Of a stretch of DNA of 64,000 nt, positions 45,583-53,150 are shown piece after piece. The number at the start of each line of letters is the position of its first letter. Position 1 is the stretch's first letter. The stretch comes from Sulfuricella denitrificans skB26. Its GTDB lineage: Bacteria; Pseudomonadota; Gammaproteobacteria; Burkholderiales; Sulfuricellaceae. The stretch lies in the NCBI RefSeq assembly GCF_000297055.2, contig NC_022357.1, forward strand, positions 2,243,501 through 2,307,500. The letters run 5' to 3'. The translations under genes were made by a program, and so were the position numbers. A model generated the notes under the pieces. It was not told where the DNA came from. It saw only the letters and a list, made by a program, of their open reading frames with translations, and made no database searches.

Positions 45583-45906
45583 CTAGTAAAGTGCCATTGT
45601 CAGATCTATTTCCCTCGCCCAGGCATCAATGCCACCGTCCAGATTGACGACTTGTGCGAAGCCAGCCCGCTCCAGAAAAGCAGCCACATGCATACTTCGC
45701 ACGCCGTGGTGACAAATCACGATGATTTCCTGCTCTGGGTTCAACACCTCTATCTGCTGGGGTATTTGCCCCATCGGGATGAGCCGCGATCCCGCGATGC
45801 TGCAACGTTCAAATTCCCAAACTTCCCGTACATCCAGTAATAAAGGCTGAACCGAGCTATTTTCGAGATGGACTTTAAGCTCGGGAGGTCTTAGTCTTTT
45901 GATCAT
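45583..45906 (-). CDS. Single-domain rhodanese-like protein
   Basis: 107 residues: KRLRPPELKVHLENSSVQPLLLDVREVWEFERCSIAGSRLIPMGQIP and the active-site loop VICHHGVRSMHVAAFLERAGF, with the catalytic Cys. Single-domain rhodaneses move sulfane sulfur, for example from thiosulfate, in the cytoplasm. It is convergent with the methyltransferase operon and has no operon partner. The exact acceptor is unknown. Confidence 0.9.
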   Translation of the reverse strand: MIKRLRPPELKVHLENSSVQPLLLDVREVWEFERCSIAGSRLIPMGQIPQQIEVLNPEQEIIVICHHGVRSMHVAAFLERAGFAQVVNLDGGIDAWAREIDLTMALY

Positions 45907-46168
45907 TGATTATGATGCCTGGAAAGAGTGAGAAGAAATAATATAGCTAATCGCAAAAAATATTCCTGCCGCATTAATAAATTTTTGAAAAATTTAGCTG
46001 ATTTATTCGTGCAAGCACCTCCCCCTGGACGCACGCTTTTCACTTACATGTCACTTTTGACAGCTATGTACAAGCCACCCCATACTTGGCCTCATGTGGT
46101 TGAAATGCCCAGCCGTAAGTGATGCTGTGTGATCGCTTTGCTTTTTGATATTTTGTGACCTTAAGAAA

Positions 46169-47911
46169 ATGAATTCTCCCGCACCACTCTCCTTTACCGC
46201 CTTTCTCCAGTGCACAGACTACTCGCTACTTCGATGCCTCACCGCCGATCCCGAGCAGGCCCGCCACGCCCCCAACAAGACGCTCCGCCAAGTCAAGTCC
46301 GGCCACTACGTTGAGGTTCTCCCGACGCCTCTGCCGAATCCCCGCTACGTCATCCACAGCCGAAGTTTTTTCCGTGAGCTGAACTTGTCTGAAAGCGCCG
46401 CCAGTTCGGGTTCCTTCATGCATTTCTTCACTGGCAATCCGACGGTTGCCGTGGGGGCCGCAAACGCCGATGTCGAGTCCCCCCACGTTCAAGCCAGCGG
46501 CTGGGCGAGCGGCTACGCCCTTAGCATCTACGGGCAAGAAATGTACCATAACTGCCCCTTCAAAAACGGCAACGGTTACGGGGACGGGCGCGCCATTTCC
46601 GTGCTTGAGGTGCTTCTCTCTAACGGTCATCGCTGGGAGTTCCAGCTCAAGGGCGGCGGCACGACCCCTTATTGCCGCGGTGGCGACGGCCGTGCGGTGC
46701 TTCGGTCCAGTATCCGTGAGTTCCTTGCGTCGGAAGCGATGGCAGCGCTGGGGGTGCCTACCTCTCGGGCACTCTGCCTCTTTGTCTCCCGCAGCGAAAC
46801 CATCTCGCGCCCCTGGTACTCCCCGGGTGCCAAAACCGAAGAGCCGGACCGCATGGTGGACGAGCCAGCCGCCATCACGACGCGCGCCGCCCCCTCCTTC
46901 CTCCGCGTCGGGCAGCTCGAACTGTTCGGGCGGCGGGCGAGGAAAAACGAGCACCCGCGTGCCCTCGCGGAGCTCGAGGCGATCTTCCTGCATACGCTAG
47001 CACGAGAGTACCCTGACATCGCAACTCAGCTGTGCCACCCCGAGGCAACGCTTACCGACAAAGTCTTAGCCGTCGCGCGGGAGTTCGGCGCGCGCCTGTC
47101 CCGGTTGGCCGCCCACTGGATTCGGGTGGGGTATTGCCAGGGAAACTTCAACAGCGACAACTGCTCACTAGGGGGGCGGACGCTGGACTACGGGCCTTTC
47201 GGCTTCATCGAGGCATATAACCCGATGTTTCAGATGTGGATCGGCGGCGGAGAGCACTTTTCCTTTATGAACCAGCCGATAGCCGCTGTGACGAATTTCA
47301 AGATGTTCTGCACGGCCCTGGTACCGCTGCTGGGGCAGGACGCGATTCAGGAGCTGGGGAAGATTTTGGAGGCCCAGCCGGAGATCATGAACCGTGAGAT
47401 GAATCGCATGTGGGCGGAAAAGATGGGCCTTGCCGAGTTTCGCATGGAACTTTTCGCGGCGCTTCACGCGCTCATGGCGGAAACGCCGGTGGACTATACG
47501 ATCTTCTGGCGGGAGCTCTCGAACCTGCCCAGGCACGTGGCGGCACTGCGCCCTGGCTTCTACGAGACACGCGGGGGATATGCTCAGGACAGCGTCGCGA
47601 TGGAGGCGCGCTGGGCGGTGTGGCTGCAGAAGTGGCACGCGGCGCTGGAACAAGAGGGGCGCGATCCGGCTGGAGTGTCAGCGGCAATGAAGAGGGTTAA
47701 CCCTAAGTACATTCCGAGGGAGTGGATGATGGTTGAGGCGTATCGAAGCGCCACAGACGCCGGGGATTACAGTCTTGTGCAGAGGTTGCACGACGTTCTG
47801 GATGATCCGTACGGCGAGCAGTCGGAGACGGTGGCGGCGCTATATTACAAGAAGAAAGAGGAGAAGTTCTTTGACCTGGGCGGCACGTCGCACTGCAGCT
47901 GCTCGTCGTAG
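46169..47911 (+). CDS. selO: SelO-family protein adenylyltransferase (YdiU), long form
   Basis: 580 residues, longer than the ~480-residue YdiU of E. coli. SelO is a pseudokinase-fold enzyme that transfers AMP to proteins under oxidative stress. Conserved segments are GWASGYALSIYGQEMYHNCPFKNGNGYGDGRAI, WEFQLKGGGTTPYCRGGDGRAVLRSSIREFLASEAMAALGVPTSRAL, GYCQGNFNSDNCSLGGRTLDYGPFGFIEAYNP and FFDLGGTSHCSCSS at the end. The final Cys-Ser-Ser is where eukaryotic SELENOO has Sec-Ser-Ser. The ATG at 46169 is preferred; a TTG at 46145 is in frame. No partner genes are adjacent. Confidence 0.9.
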   Translation: MNSPAPLSFTAFLQCTDYSLLRCLTADPEQARHAPNKTLRQVKSGHYVEVLPTPLPNPRYVIHSRSFFRELNLSESAASSGSFMHFFTGNPTVAVGAANADVESPHVQASGWASGYALSIYGQEMYHNCPFKNGNGYGDGRAISVLEVLLSNGHRWEFQLKGGGTTPYCRGGDGRAVLRSSIREFLASEAMAALGVPTSRALCLFVSRSETISRPWYSPGAKTEEPDRMVDEPAAITTRAAPSFLRVGQLELFGRRARKNEHPRALAELEAIFLHTLAREYPDIATQLCHPEATLTDKVLAVAREFGARLSRLAAHWIRVGYCQGNFNSDNCSLGGRTLDYGPFGFIEAYNPMFQMWIGGGEHFSFMNQPIAAVTNFKMFCTALVPLLGQDAIQELGKILEAQPEIMNREMNRMWAEKMGLAEFRMELFAALHALMAETPVDYTIFWRELSNLPRHVAALRPGFYETRGGYAQDSVAMEARWAVWLQKWHAALEQEGRDPAGVSAAMKRVNPKYIPREWMMVEAYRSATDAGDYSLVQRLHDVLDDPYGEQSETVAALYYKKKEEKFFDLGGTSHCSCSS

Positions 47912-48075
47912 GGGGAAAAGGTTCTGTCGTGATAACGGAGTCTGGCGGAACAGAGTTGCGCTTTCGCGTTGCCTTTGTAGTAACCAGAATAGTTGATTCT
48001 GTCGAAGCTGTTGCATGACCAATCGGCCGGGGCGACTAACTGCAATGAGCTAAAGCACTCATTCAGGAATAAAGC

Positions 48076-48134
48076 ACCCCGCGGCAAGCCACGGGGTATT
48101 AACTACACTCTTCAAGCTGCTGGCTTTCGCCAGC
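48076..48134. repeat. Hairpin-rich intergenic element between selO and nasT
   Basis: ACCCCG/CGGGGT with an inner GGC/GCC pair (48076-48097), then GCTGGC/GCCAGC around TTTC (48119-48134). It lies in a 420-base gap (47912-48331) without a convincing gene. The context (CTGCAATGAGCTAAAGCACTC, then hairpins, then GGGCGGGGAATTAAACCC) resembles the end of an insertion element or a miniature repeat, but no transposase is present. Confidence 0.5.
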
Positions 48135-48331
48135 CTTCGCCTCAAGTGGGCGGGGAATTAAACCCAAAGAGATTAAAGTCGGCTCACGTTTGGCGCATCA
48201 GGTGTATATCTCGCCCGTTTTTGGTGCGCCCATATAGCCCTGTCTTTTGGTCACACCGTCTATTTTCACTGATTCTATTCAGGATCAACCAGTTGCCTGC
48301 CATGGTATGAGAATTGCGTTATCGGCAAGTT

Positions 48332-48937
48332 ATGAACCCCCCCGTCAAACCCTCTGAATTCCCTCTTCGTGTCTTGCTGGTAGACGAAACCTTCGAGCGC
48401 GCGGCGCTTCTTAAGCACGCCTTGCAGGATGCAGGCTGCAAGATTGTGGCTCACGTCTCCTCCAGTGCCGATCTGCCTGGCCTGGTGGCTGAATTAAAAC
48501 CGGATCTGATTATTCTGGATACGGAGTCCCCAGACCGGGACACGCTGGAGAATTTATGCGTTATCAGGCGTGATCAACCGCGCCCGATCGTGATGTTTAC
48601 CCACGATGATGATAGCGACAAGATCCACGCTGCCATTCGTGCCGGCGTCAGTGCTTATGTTGTAAATGGCCTGAAAAGCGAGCGTTTGCGTCCCATCATG
48701 GACGTGGCGATTGCACGCTTCAATGAATTTCAGGCAATGCGGGCGGATCTGGCAAAAGCGGAAGGCCAGCTTTCGGAGCGCAAGGATGTGGAGCGCGCCA
48801 AGGGAATTTTGATGAAGCAGCGCGGCTGGTCCGAAGAAGAGGCCTATCAGGCTTTGCGCAAAGCGGCCATGGACAAGGGCTCTCGCTTGGCGGACGTGGC
48901 GCGGCAGTTGGTCGAGATCACGGAATTGTTGGGTTAA
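48332..48937 (+). CDS. nasT: ANTAR-domain antitermination regulator NasT
   Basis: 201 residues from the ATG at 48332 (a TTG at 48314 is in frame). A pseudoreceiver domain (LRVLLVDETFERAALLKHALQDAG, LIILDTESPDRDTLEN) is followed by a C-terminal ANTAR RNA-binding domain (ERKDVERAKGILMKQRGWSEEEAYQALRKAAMDKGSRLADVARQLVEI). NasT binds tandem hairpins in nitrate operon leaders and prevents termination. Such a leader starts 38 bases after the stop. NasS, its usual inhibitor and nitrate sensor, is not beside it. Confidence 0.93.
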   Translation: MNPPVKPSEFPLRVLLVDETFERAALLKHALQDAGCKIVAHVSSSADLPGLVAELKPDLIILDTESPDRDTLENLCVIRRDQPRPIVMFTHDDDSDKIHAAIRAGVSAYVVNGLKSERLRPIMDVAIARFNEFQAMRADLAKAEGQLSERKDVERAKGILMKQRGWSEEEAYQALRKAAMDKGSRLADVARQLVEITELLG

Positions 48938-48944
48938 ATAATTC

Positions 48945-48960
48945 TGGCACGTGTATTGCT
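48945..48960 (+). promoter_or_regulatory. Sigma-54 promoter of the nrt operon
   Basis: TGGCACGTGTATTGCT: GG at 48946-48947 and GC at 48958-48959 with ten bases between, a full match to the -24/-12 consensus. RNA would start near 48971, just before the first ANTAR hairpin. Confidence 0.85.
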
Positions 48961-48974
48961 TTAGGTAAATCAAC

Positions 48975-49034
48975 GGTCCAACGACGGGCCACAGCAAGTG
49001 AATAGAATCTGAGCCGACCAACGACGGTTGGCTC
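48975..49034 (+). promoter_or_regulatory. ANTAR-type tandem hairpin leader for NasT
   Basis: Hairpin 1 (48975-48990): GGTCC/GGGCC around the hexaloop AACGAC. Hairpin 2 (49011-49034): a nine-pair stem GAGCCGACC/GGTTGGCTC around the same hexaloop AACGAC. A at loop position 1 and G at position 4 match the known ANTAR target consensus. Twenty bases separate the stems. Binding of NasT should favour read-through of the terminator that follows. Confidence 0.88.
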
Positions 49035-49043
49035 ATAAGGACA

Positions 49044-49107
49044 AAGGCGTCCATTCGCGGGAGTAATTCCTTTCGCGGATGCGACGCCTTTTTTGTTTTG
49101 TTTTTTT
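49044..49107 (+). terminator. Regulated terminator before nrtA
   Basis: A long stem pairs 49044-49059 (AAGGCGTCCATTCGCG) with 49074-49090 through one bulge, followed by TTTTTTGTTTTGTTTTTTT. It lies between the ANTAR hairpins and nrtA and would stop transcription when NasT is not bound. Confidence 0.9.
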
Positions 49108-49122
49108 ATCCAGGAGAAAACC

Positions 49123-50376
49123 ATGACTACAGATTCCAAAAACAGCCGGAGAGATTTCATGAAAAAAGGCGCTACTTTACTGGGGGCCGGGGCATTGATG
49201 TCCATGGTCGATCCAGCAATACGTGTCGGTGCCTGGGCAGCAGGTTCCGATGCACCGGAAAAGGCCGAGGTCAAGATCGGCTTTATTCCTCTGACAGATT
49301 GCGCCTCGGTGGTGATCGCTTCGGTGATGGGCTTCGACAAGAAATACGGCATAAAAATCGTGCCCAGCAAGGAAGCCTCCTGGGCCGGCGTGCGCGACAA
49401 GCTGGTGAACGGCGAACTGGATGCTTCCCATGTGCTGTACGGCCTGATCTACGGGGTTCAGCTGGGCATAGGCGGGCCGAAAAAAGACATGTCGGTACTG
49501 ATGAGCATCAACAACAATGGCCAGGCCATTTCCCTGTCCAATCAGCTGAAGACCAAAGGTGCGGTGGATGGCACCAGTCTGGCTGCGCTGATCAAGAAGG
49601 AGCCGCGCGAGTATATTTTCGCCCAGACCTTCCCCACCGGCACCCACGCCATGTGGCTTTACTACTGGCTGGCGTCGCATGGCATCAATCCATTCGCCGA
49701 CGTGAAGAACATCACCGTGCCGCCACCGCAAATGATCGCCAACATGCGGGTAGGCAATATGGATGGATTTTGCGTCGGCGAACCCTGGAACGCACGGGCC
49801 ATTCGCGACAACGTGGGCTTTACGGCTGTCACCAGCCAGGACATCTGGAAGGACCATCCGGAAAAAGTGCTCGGCACCACGGCTGAATTCGTACATAAAT
49901 ACCCCAATACTGCGCGAGCCATGATCATGGCAATGCTGGATGCATCCAAATACATTGACGACATGAAGAACCGGGCGCAAGTGGCCAAGATTATTGCCGA
50001 GAAATCCTACGTCAACACCGATTTCGACTCCATCGAGGATCGCATGCTGGGCCAGTACGACAACGGCAACGGAAAGAAATGGCAGGATGCCAATTACATG
50101 AAGTTCTACAACGACGGTGCGGTGAACTTCCCCTACCTGTCAGACGGTATGTGGTTCCTCACCCAGCACAAGCGCTGGGGCCTGCTCAAGGAAGATCCGG
50201 ACTACCTGGCAGTGGCCAAGCAGGTCAACCAGATCGAACTGTACAAACAGGCTGCGACCCAGACCAAGACGCCCATTCCGAAGGATGTCATGCGTACCAG
50301 CAAGCTTATGGATGGCAGTGTATGGGATGGCAAGAACCCCAAAGCCTACGCCGCCAGCTTTAAAGTTAAAGCGTAA
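49123..50376 (+). CDS. nrtA: Nitrate ABC transporter substrate-binding protein NrtA
   Basis: 417 residues from the ATG at 49123 (AGGAG upstream). A twin-arginine signal (NSRRDFMKKGATLLGAGALMS) precedes the CmpA/NrtA-type binding domain: IGFIPLTDCASVVIASVMGFDKKYGI, ASHVLYGLIYGVQLGIGG, TFPTGTHAMWLYYWLASHGINPFADV, NMDGFCVGEPWNARAI. It captures nitrate (possibly nitrite) in the periplasm for NrtB and NrtC. It is the first gene after the sigma-54/ANTAR leader. Confidence 0.94.
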   Translation: MTTDSKNSRRDFMKKGATLLGAGALMSMVDPAIRVGAWAAGSDAPEKAEVKIGFIPLTDCASVVIASVMGFDKKYGIKIVPSKEASWAGVRDKLVNGELDASHVLYGLIYGVQLGIGGPKKDMSVLMSINNNGQAISLSNQLKTKGAVDGTSLAALIKKEPREYIFAQTFPTGTHAMWLYYWLASHGINPFADVKNITVPPPQMIANMRVGNMDGFCVGEPWNARAIRDNVGFTAVTSQDIWKDHPEKVLGTTAEFVHKYPNTARAMIMAMLDASKYIDDMKNRAQVAKIIAEKSYVNTDFDSIEDRMLGQYDNGNGKKWQDANYMKFYNDGAVNFPYLSDGMWFLTQHKRWGLLKEDPDYLAVAKQVNQIELYKQAATQTKTPIPKDVMRTSKLMDGSVWDGKNPKAYAASFKVKA

Positions 50377-50406
50377 TCAACTCTTGAACAATTTGAAAGG
50401 GACATC

Positions 50407-50820
50407 ATGACACCTGAAAAAATAGCACTGGTTCGCAGTAGCTGGCAGCAGGTAGTACCCATTCAGGATACTGCAGCCGGACTCTTTTATAACCGCCTGT
50501 TCGAACTGGACCCTTCCCTGCGCAACCTGTTCAACGGGGATATGGTCGAGCAAGGACGCAAGCTCATGATCATGATCAACATGGTCGTCAACAGCCTGGA
50601 CCGACTCGAATCCATCATCGGAATGGTGAAAGAATCAGGGCGTCGTCACGTCGGATATGGCGTCAAGGCAGAGCATTTCGACACCGTGGGCAATGCCCTG
50701 ATCTGGACTTTGGGCCAAGGGCTAGGCGCAGGCTTTACGCCCGAGGTCAAGGAAGGATGGGTCGAGGCTTATGGCGTACTGGCCTCTACCATGAAACAGG
50801 CTGCCTACGGCTCGGCATAA
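50407..50820 (+). CDS. Single-domain globin
   Basis: 137 residues with the pattern of flavohemoglobin globin domains: LVRSSWQQVVPIQDTAAGLFYNRLFELDP, the CD region FNGDMVEQGRKLMIM, and the proximal His in GRRHVGYGVKAEHFDTVGNALIWTL. No reductase domain is attached. Its place between nrtA and nrtB suggests removal of nitric oxide formed during nitrate/nitrite reduction, or oxygen sensing; this is inference from context. Spacing of 30 and 67 bases fits one operon. Confidence 0.9.
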   Translation: MTPEKIALVRSSWQQVVPIQDTAAGLFYNRLFELDPSLRNLFNGDMVEQGRKLMIMINMVVNSLDRLESIIGMVKESGRRHVGYGVKAEHFDTVGNALIWTLGQGLGAGFTPEVKEGWVEAYGVLASTMKQAAYGSA

Positions 50821-50887
50821 TACGAGCCCGTCTCCGGACTGGCACTTGCGCCAGCCCGGAGGTGCAGCCCACAAACAGGAGTTTAAA

Positions 50888-51799
50888 ATGAATGCAGCGA
50901 ATCCAGGCATAGAAAGCCTGAAGGAAATCACGGCAGGCGATGGAACCATCGCCACAGCCAAAGTCTTCAAGATTTCGCCATCTATCAATGTGAGCGAACC
51001 CGTGCCCACAACTGGGCGACGTTTTTCCCTGGCAGCCAAAAATTTCTTTAAATGGCTGGTTCCGCCGGTGCTGGGTCTGACGATTTTCATCGGCATCTGG
51101 GCACTGGTTTCCCAGACCAGCCCGCAACTACCCGGCCCGCTCAAGACCTGGGCATCGGCACAGCAGCTGTTCAGCGACCCTTTTTACAACAAGGGCCCCA
51201 ATGATCAGGGCATCGGCTGGAATATCCTGGCCTCGCTGCAACGGGTGGGGATCGGCTTCGGCATGGCAGCAGCAATCGGCATTCCCCTCGGCTTCATGAT
51301 CGGACGCTTCAAGTTTCTCAACGCCATGACCGCCCCGATCATCAGCCTGCTGCGCCCGGTTTCCCCCCTGGCGTGGTTGCCGATTGGCCTGCTGGTATTC
51401 AAGGCAGCCAATCCGGCAGCGATCTGGGTGATTTTCATCTCCGCCATCTGGCCGATGATCATCAACACCGCAGTCGGCGTAAACCGCATTCCGCAGGATT
51501 ACATGAACGTGGCAAAGGTACTCAACCTGTCGGAATGGAAGGTTTTCACCAAAATCCTCTTCCCCGCCGTGCTGCCCTACATGATGACCGGCATCCGCCT
51601 CTCTATCGGAGTGGCCTGGCTGGTAATCGTGGCTGCGGAGATGCTGACCGGCGGTGTCGGCCTGGGTTTCTGGGTGTGGGATGAATGGAACAACCTCAAC
51701 GTCGAGCACATCATCATCGCCATTTTCGTGGTCGGTATCGTCGGGTTACTGCTGGAGCAGATGCTGGTACTGCTGGCAAAACGGTTTAGTTACGAATGA
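50888..51799 (+). CDS. nrtB: Nitrate ABC transporter permease NrtB
   Basis: 303 residues from the ATG at 50888 (ACAGGAG upstream). About six transmembrane helices start at WLVPPVLGLTIFIGIWALVSQTSPQ. The coupling-helix region is LRPVSPLAWLPIGLLVFKAANPAAIWVIFISAIWPMIINTAVGVNRIPQDYMNVAKVL, typical of the NrtB/SsuC group. It forms the nitrate channel with NrtC. An inverted GTGAGG repeat begins over its stop codon and fills the gap to nrtC. Confidence 0.93.
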   Translation: MNAANPGIESLKEITAGDGTIATAKVFKISPSINVSEPVPTTGRRFSLAAKNFFKWLVPPVLGLTIFIGIWALVSQTSPQLPGPLKTWASAQQLFSDPFYNKGPNDQGIGWNILASLQRVGIGFGMAAAIGIPLGFMIGRFKFLNAMTAPIISLLRPVSPLAWLPIGLLVFKAANPAAIWVIFISAIWPMIINTAVGVNRIPQDYMNVAKVLNLSEWKVFTKILFPAVLPYMMTGIRLSIGVAWLVIVAAEMLTGGVGLGFWVWDEWNNLNVEHIIIAIFVVGIVGLLLEQMLVLLAKRFSYE

Positions 51800-51896
51800 G
51801 GTGAGGGGTGAAGCGTGAGGGGTGAGGCGGAAATTCAAAACCCGCACCGCACCGGTTTTTCGCCGCACCCCTAACACCTCACCCCTAACACCTCAC
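51798..51896. repeat. Inverted array of GTGAGG-type units (copy 2)
   Basis: The left arm starts inside the nrtB stop (GAGGTGAGGGGTGAAGCGTGAGGGG, 51798-51822). The right arm (about 51861-51896) repeats CACCCCTAACACCTCAC. The design matches 7926-8044. The last unit ends in CACAGGAG, so the repeat directly abuts the ribosome site of nrtC. Confidence 0.8.
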
Positions 51897-51907
51897 AGGA
51901 GTTAATC

Positions 51908-52699
51908 ATGGAAAAATATGTTCAGATCGAAAACGTGCAAATGACTTTCGACACCAAGAAAGGCCCCTTCGTCGCATTGCGCGACATCAACCTCAACATC
52001 GCGCAGGGGGAGTTCGTCTCCCTGATCGGCCACTCGGGCTGTGGGAAATCCACCCTGCTCAACCTGGTTGCCGGGCTGACCATTCCCAGCAACGGCGCAA
52101 TGCTCTGCGCCGGGCGGGAAATCGCCGGGCCTGGGCCGGAACGCGGGGTGGTGTTCCAGAATCATTCCCTGCTGCCATGGCTGACCTGCTTCGAAAACGT
52201 TCATCTGGCGGTCGAGCGTGTCTTTGCCCGGGCAGAAAGCAGCGCATCCATGAAAAAACGCACCCAGGCAGCGCTCGCGCTGGTCGGGCTGAGCCATGCC
52301 GAGCACAAGTATCCACATGAAATTTCCGGCGGCATGAAACAGCGGGTCGGCATCGCTCGCGCCCTGTCCATGCAGCCCAAAGTGCTGCTGATGGACGAGC
52401 CGTTCGGCGCGCTGGATGCCTTGACCCGCGCCCATCTCCAGGACGAACTGATGAAGATTGCAGCGGAAACCAAAAGCACGGTGATCATGGTGACCCACGA
52501 CGTGGACGAAGCCGTCCTGCTGTCCGACCGCATCGTGATGATGACCAACGGCCCGGCCGCCACCATCGGCGAGATCCTGACGGTCAGCTTGCCGCGCCCA
52601 CGCGAGCGTCTGGCACTGGCGAACAACCCGAAATACCACGAATACCGCGGTGCGGTGCTGGACTTCCTGTATCGCCGACAACTGCGCCCGGCAGCCTAA
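51908..52699 (+). CDS. nrtC: Nitrate ABC transporter ATPase NrtC/NrtD type
   Basis: 263 residues. Walker A is [16 protein letters not shown], the signature [16 protein letters not shown], Walker [18 protein letters not shown], and the switch [19 protein letters not shown]. It lacks the extra C-terminal NrtA-like domain found in cyanobacterial NrtC, so it resembles NrtD in length. It energises NrtB. It is the last gene of the operon. Confidence 0.92.
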   Translation: MEKYVQIENVQMTFDTKKGPFVALRDINLNIAQGEFVSLIGHSGCGKSTLLNLVAGLTIPSNGAMLCAGREIAGPGPERGVVFQNHSLLPWLTCFENVHLAVERVFARAESSASMKKRTQAALALVGLSHAEHKYPHEISGGMKQRVGIARALSMQPKVLLMDEPFGALDALTRAHLQDELMKIAAETKSTVIMVTHDVDEAVLLSDRIVMMTNGPAATIGEILTVSLPRPRERLALANNPKYHEYRGAVLDFLYRRQLRPAA

Positions 52700-53076
52700 A
52701 TGAGATGCACATAACTTGCTTAAGTTGTACTGACTGGATTTAAAAATGAAGCGCAACCATGAGTGCAACCTGAATATTTGAGGGTTCCCAATTCTTTCGG
52801 CAAGCGAATGAACCGTTGATGTTTTTTTATTTGTATCACCGGCAATTGCCGGGCATCAACTTGCCACATAGTTATGTTGGCTACGCTAAACCAATCACAC
52901 CGGACTCGCAACAACCGCTCCGGCAGGTTGGTTTAGCCAGCTTCCAGTATGGGTAATTTCGAGCAAATTCCACCTTCGCCCTGATTTTGTGCATCGTGCT
53001 CCAATCTGGGGCGGACAATTCCAGACAATTCTCGCAGGAAAACTACAACTCTTTATAAATCATAGTGTTGAGTAAA
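52700..53076. other. Intergenic region with nested stem-loops upstream of nirB
   Basis: No gene is supported. A palindrome CCGGCAATTGCCGG (52839-52852) lies within GTTGATG...CATCAAC (52815-52860). A second inverted repeat GCTAAACCAA/TTGGTTTAGC pairs 52885-52894 with 52928-52937. They could end nrt transcription or bind regulators of the sigma-54 promoter that follows. No clear NtrC palindrome was recognised. Confidence 0.5.
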
Positions 53077-53092
53077 TGGCACGATAGTTGCT
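53077..53092 (+). promoter_or_regulatory. Sigma-54 promoter of the nirB operon
   Basis: TGGCACGATAGTTGCT: GG at 53078-53079, GC at 53090-53091, spacing ten bases. It matches the nrt promoter at 48945 in 13 of 16 positions. The predicted start near 53103 is about 48 bases before the nirB ATG. Confidence 0.85.
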
Positions 53093-53150
53093 GAACATGC
53101 CAGTGTCTGAGCCCCATATTGATGCGGCTGCGAAACCAGGAGCTATATAA

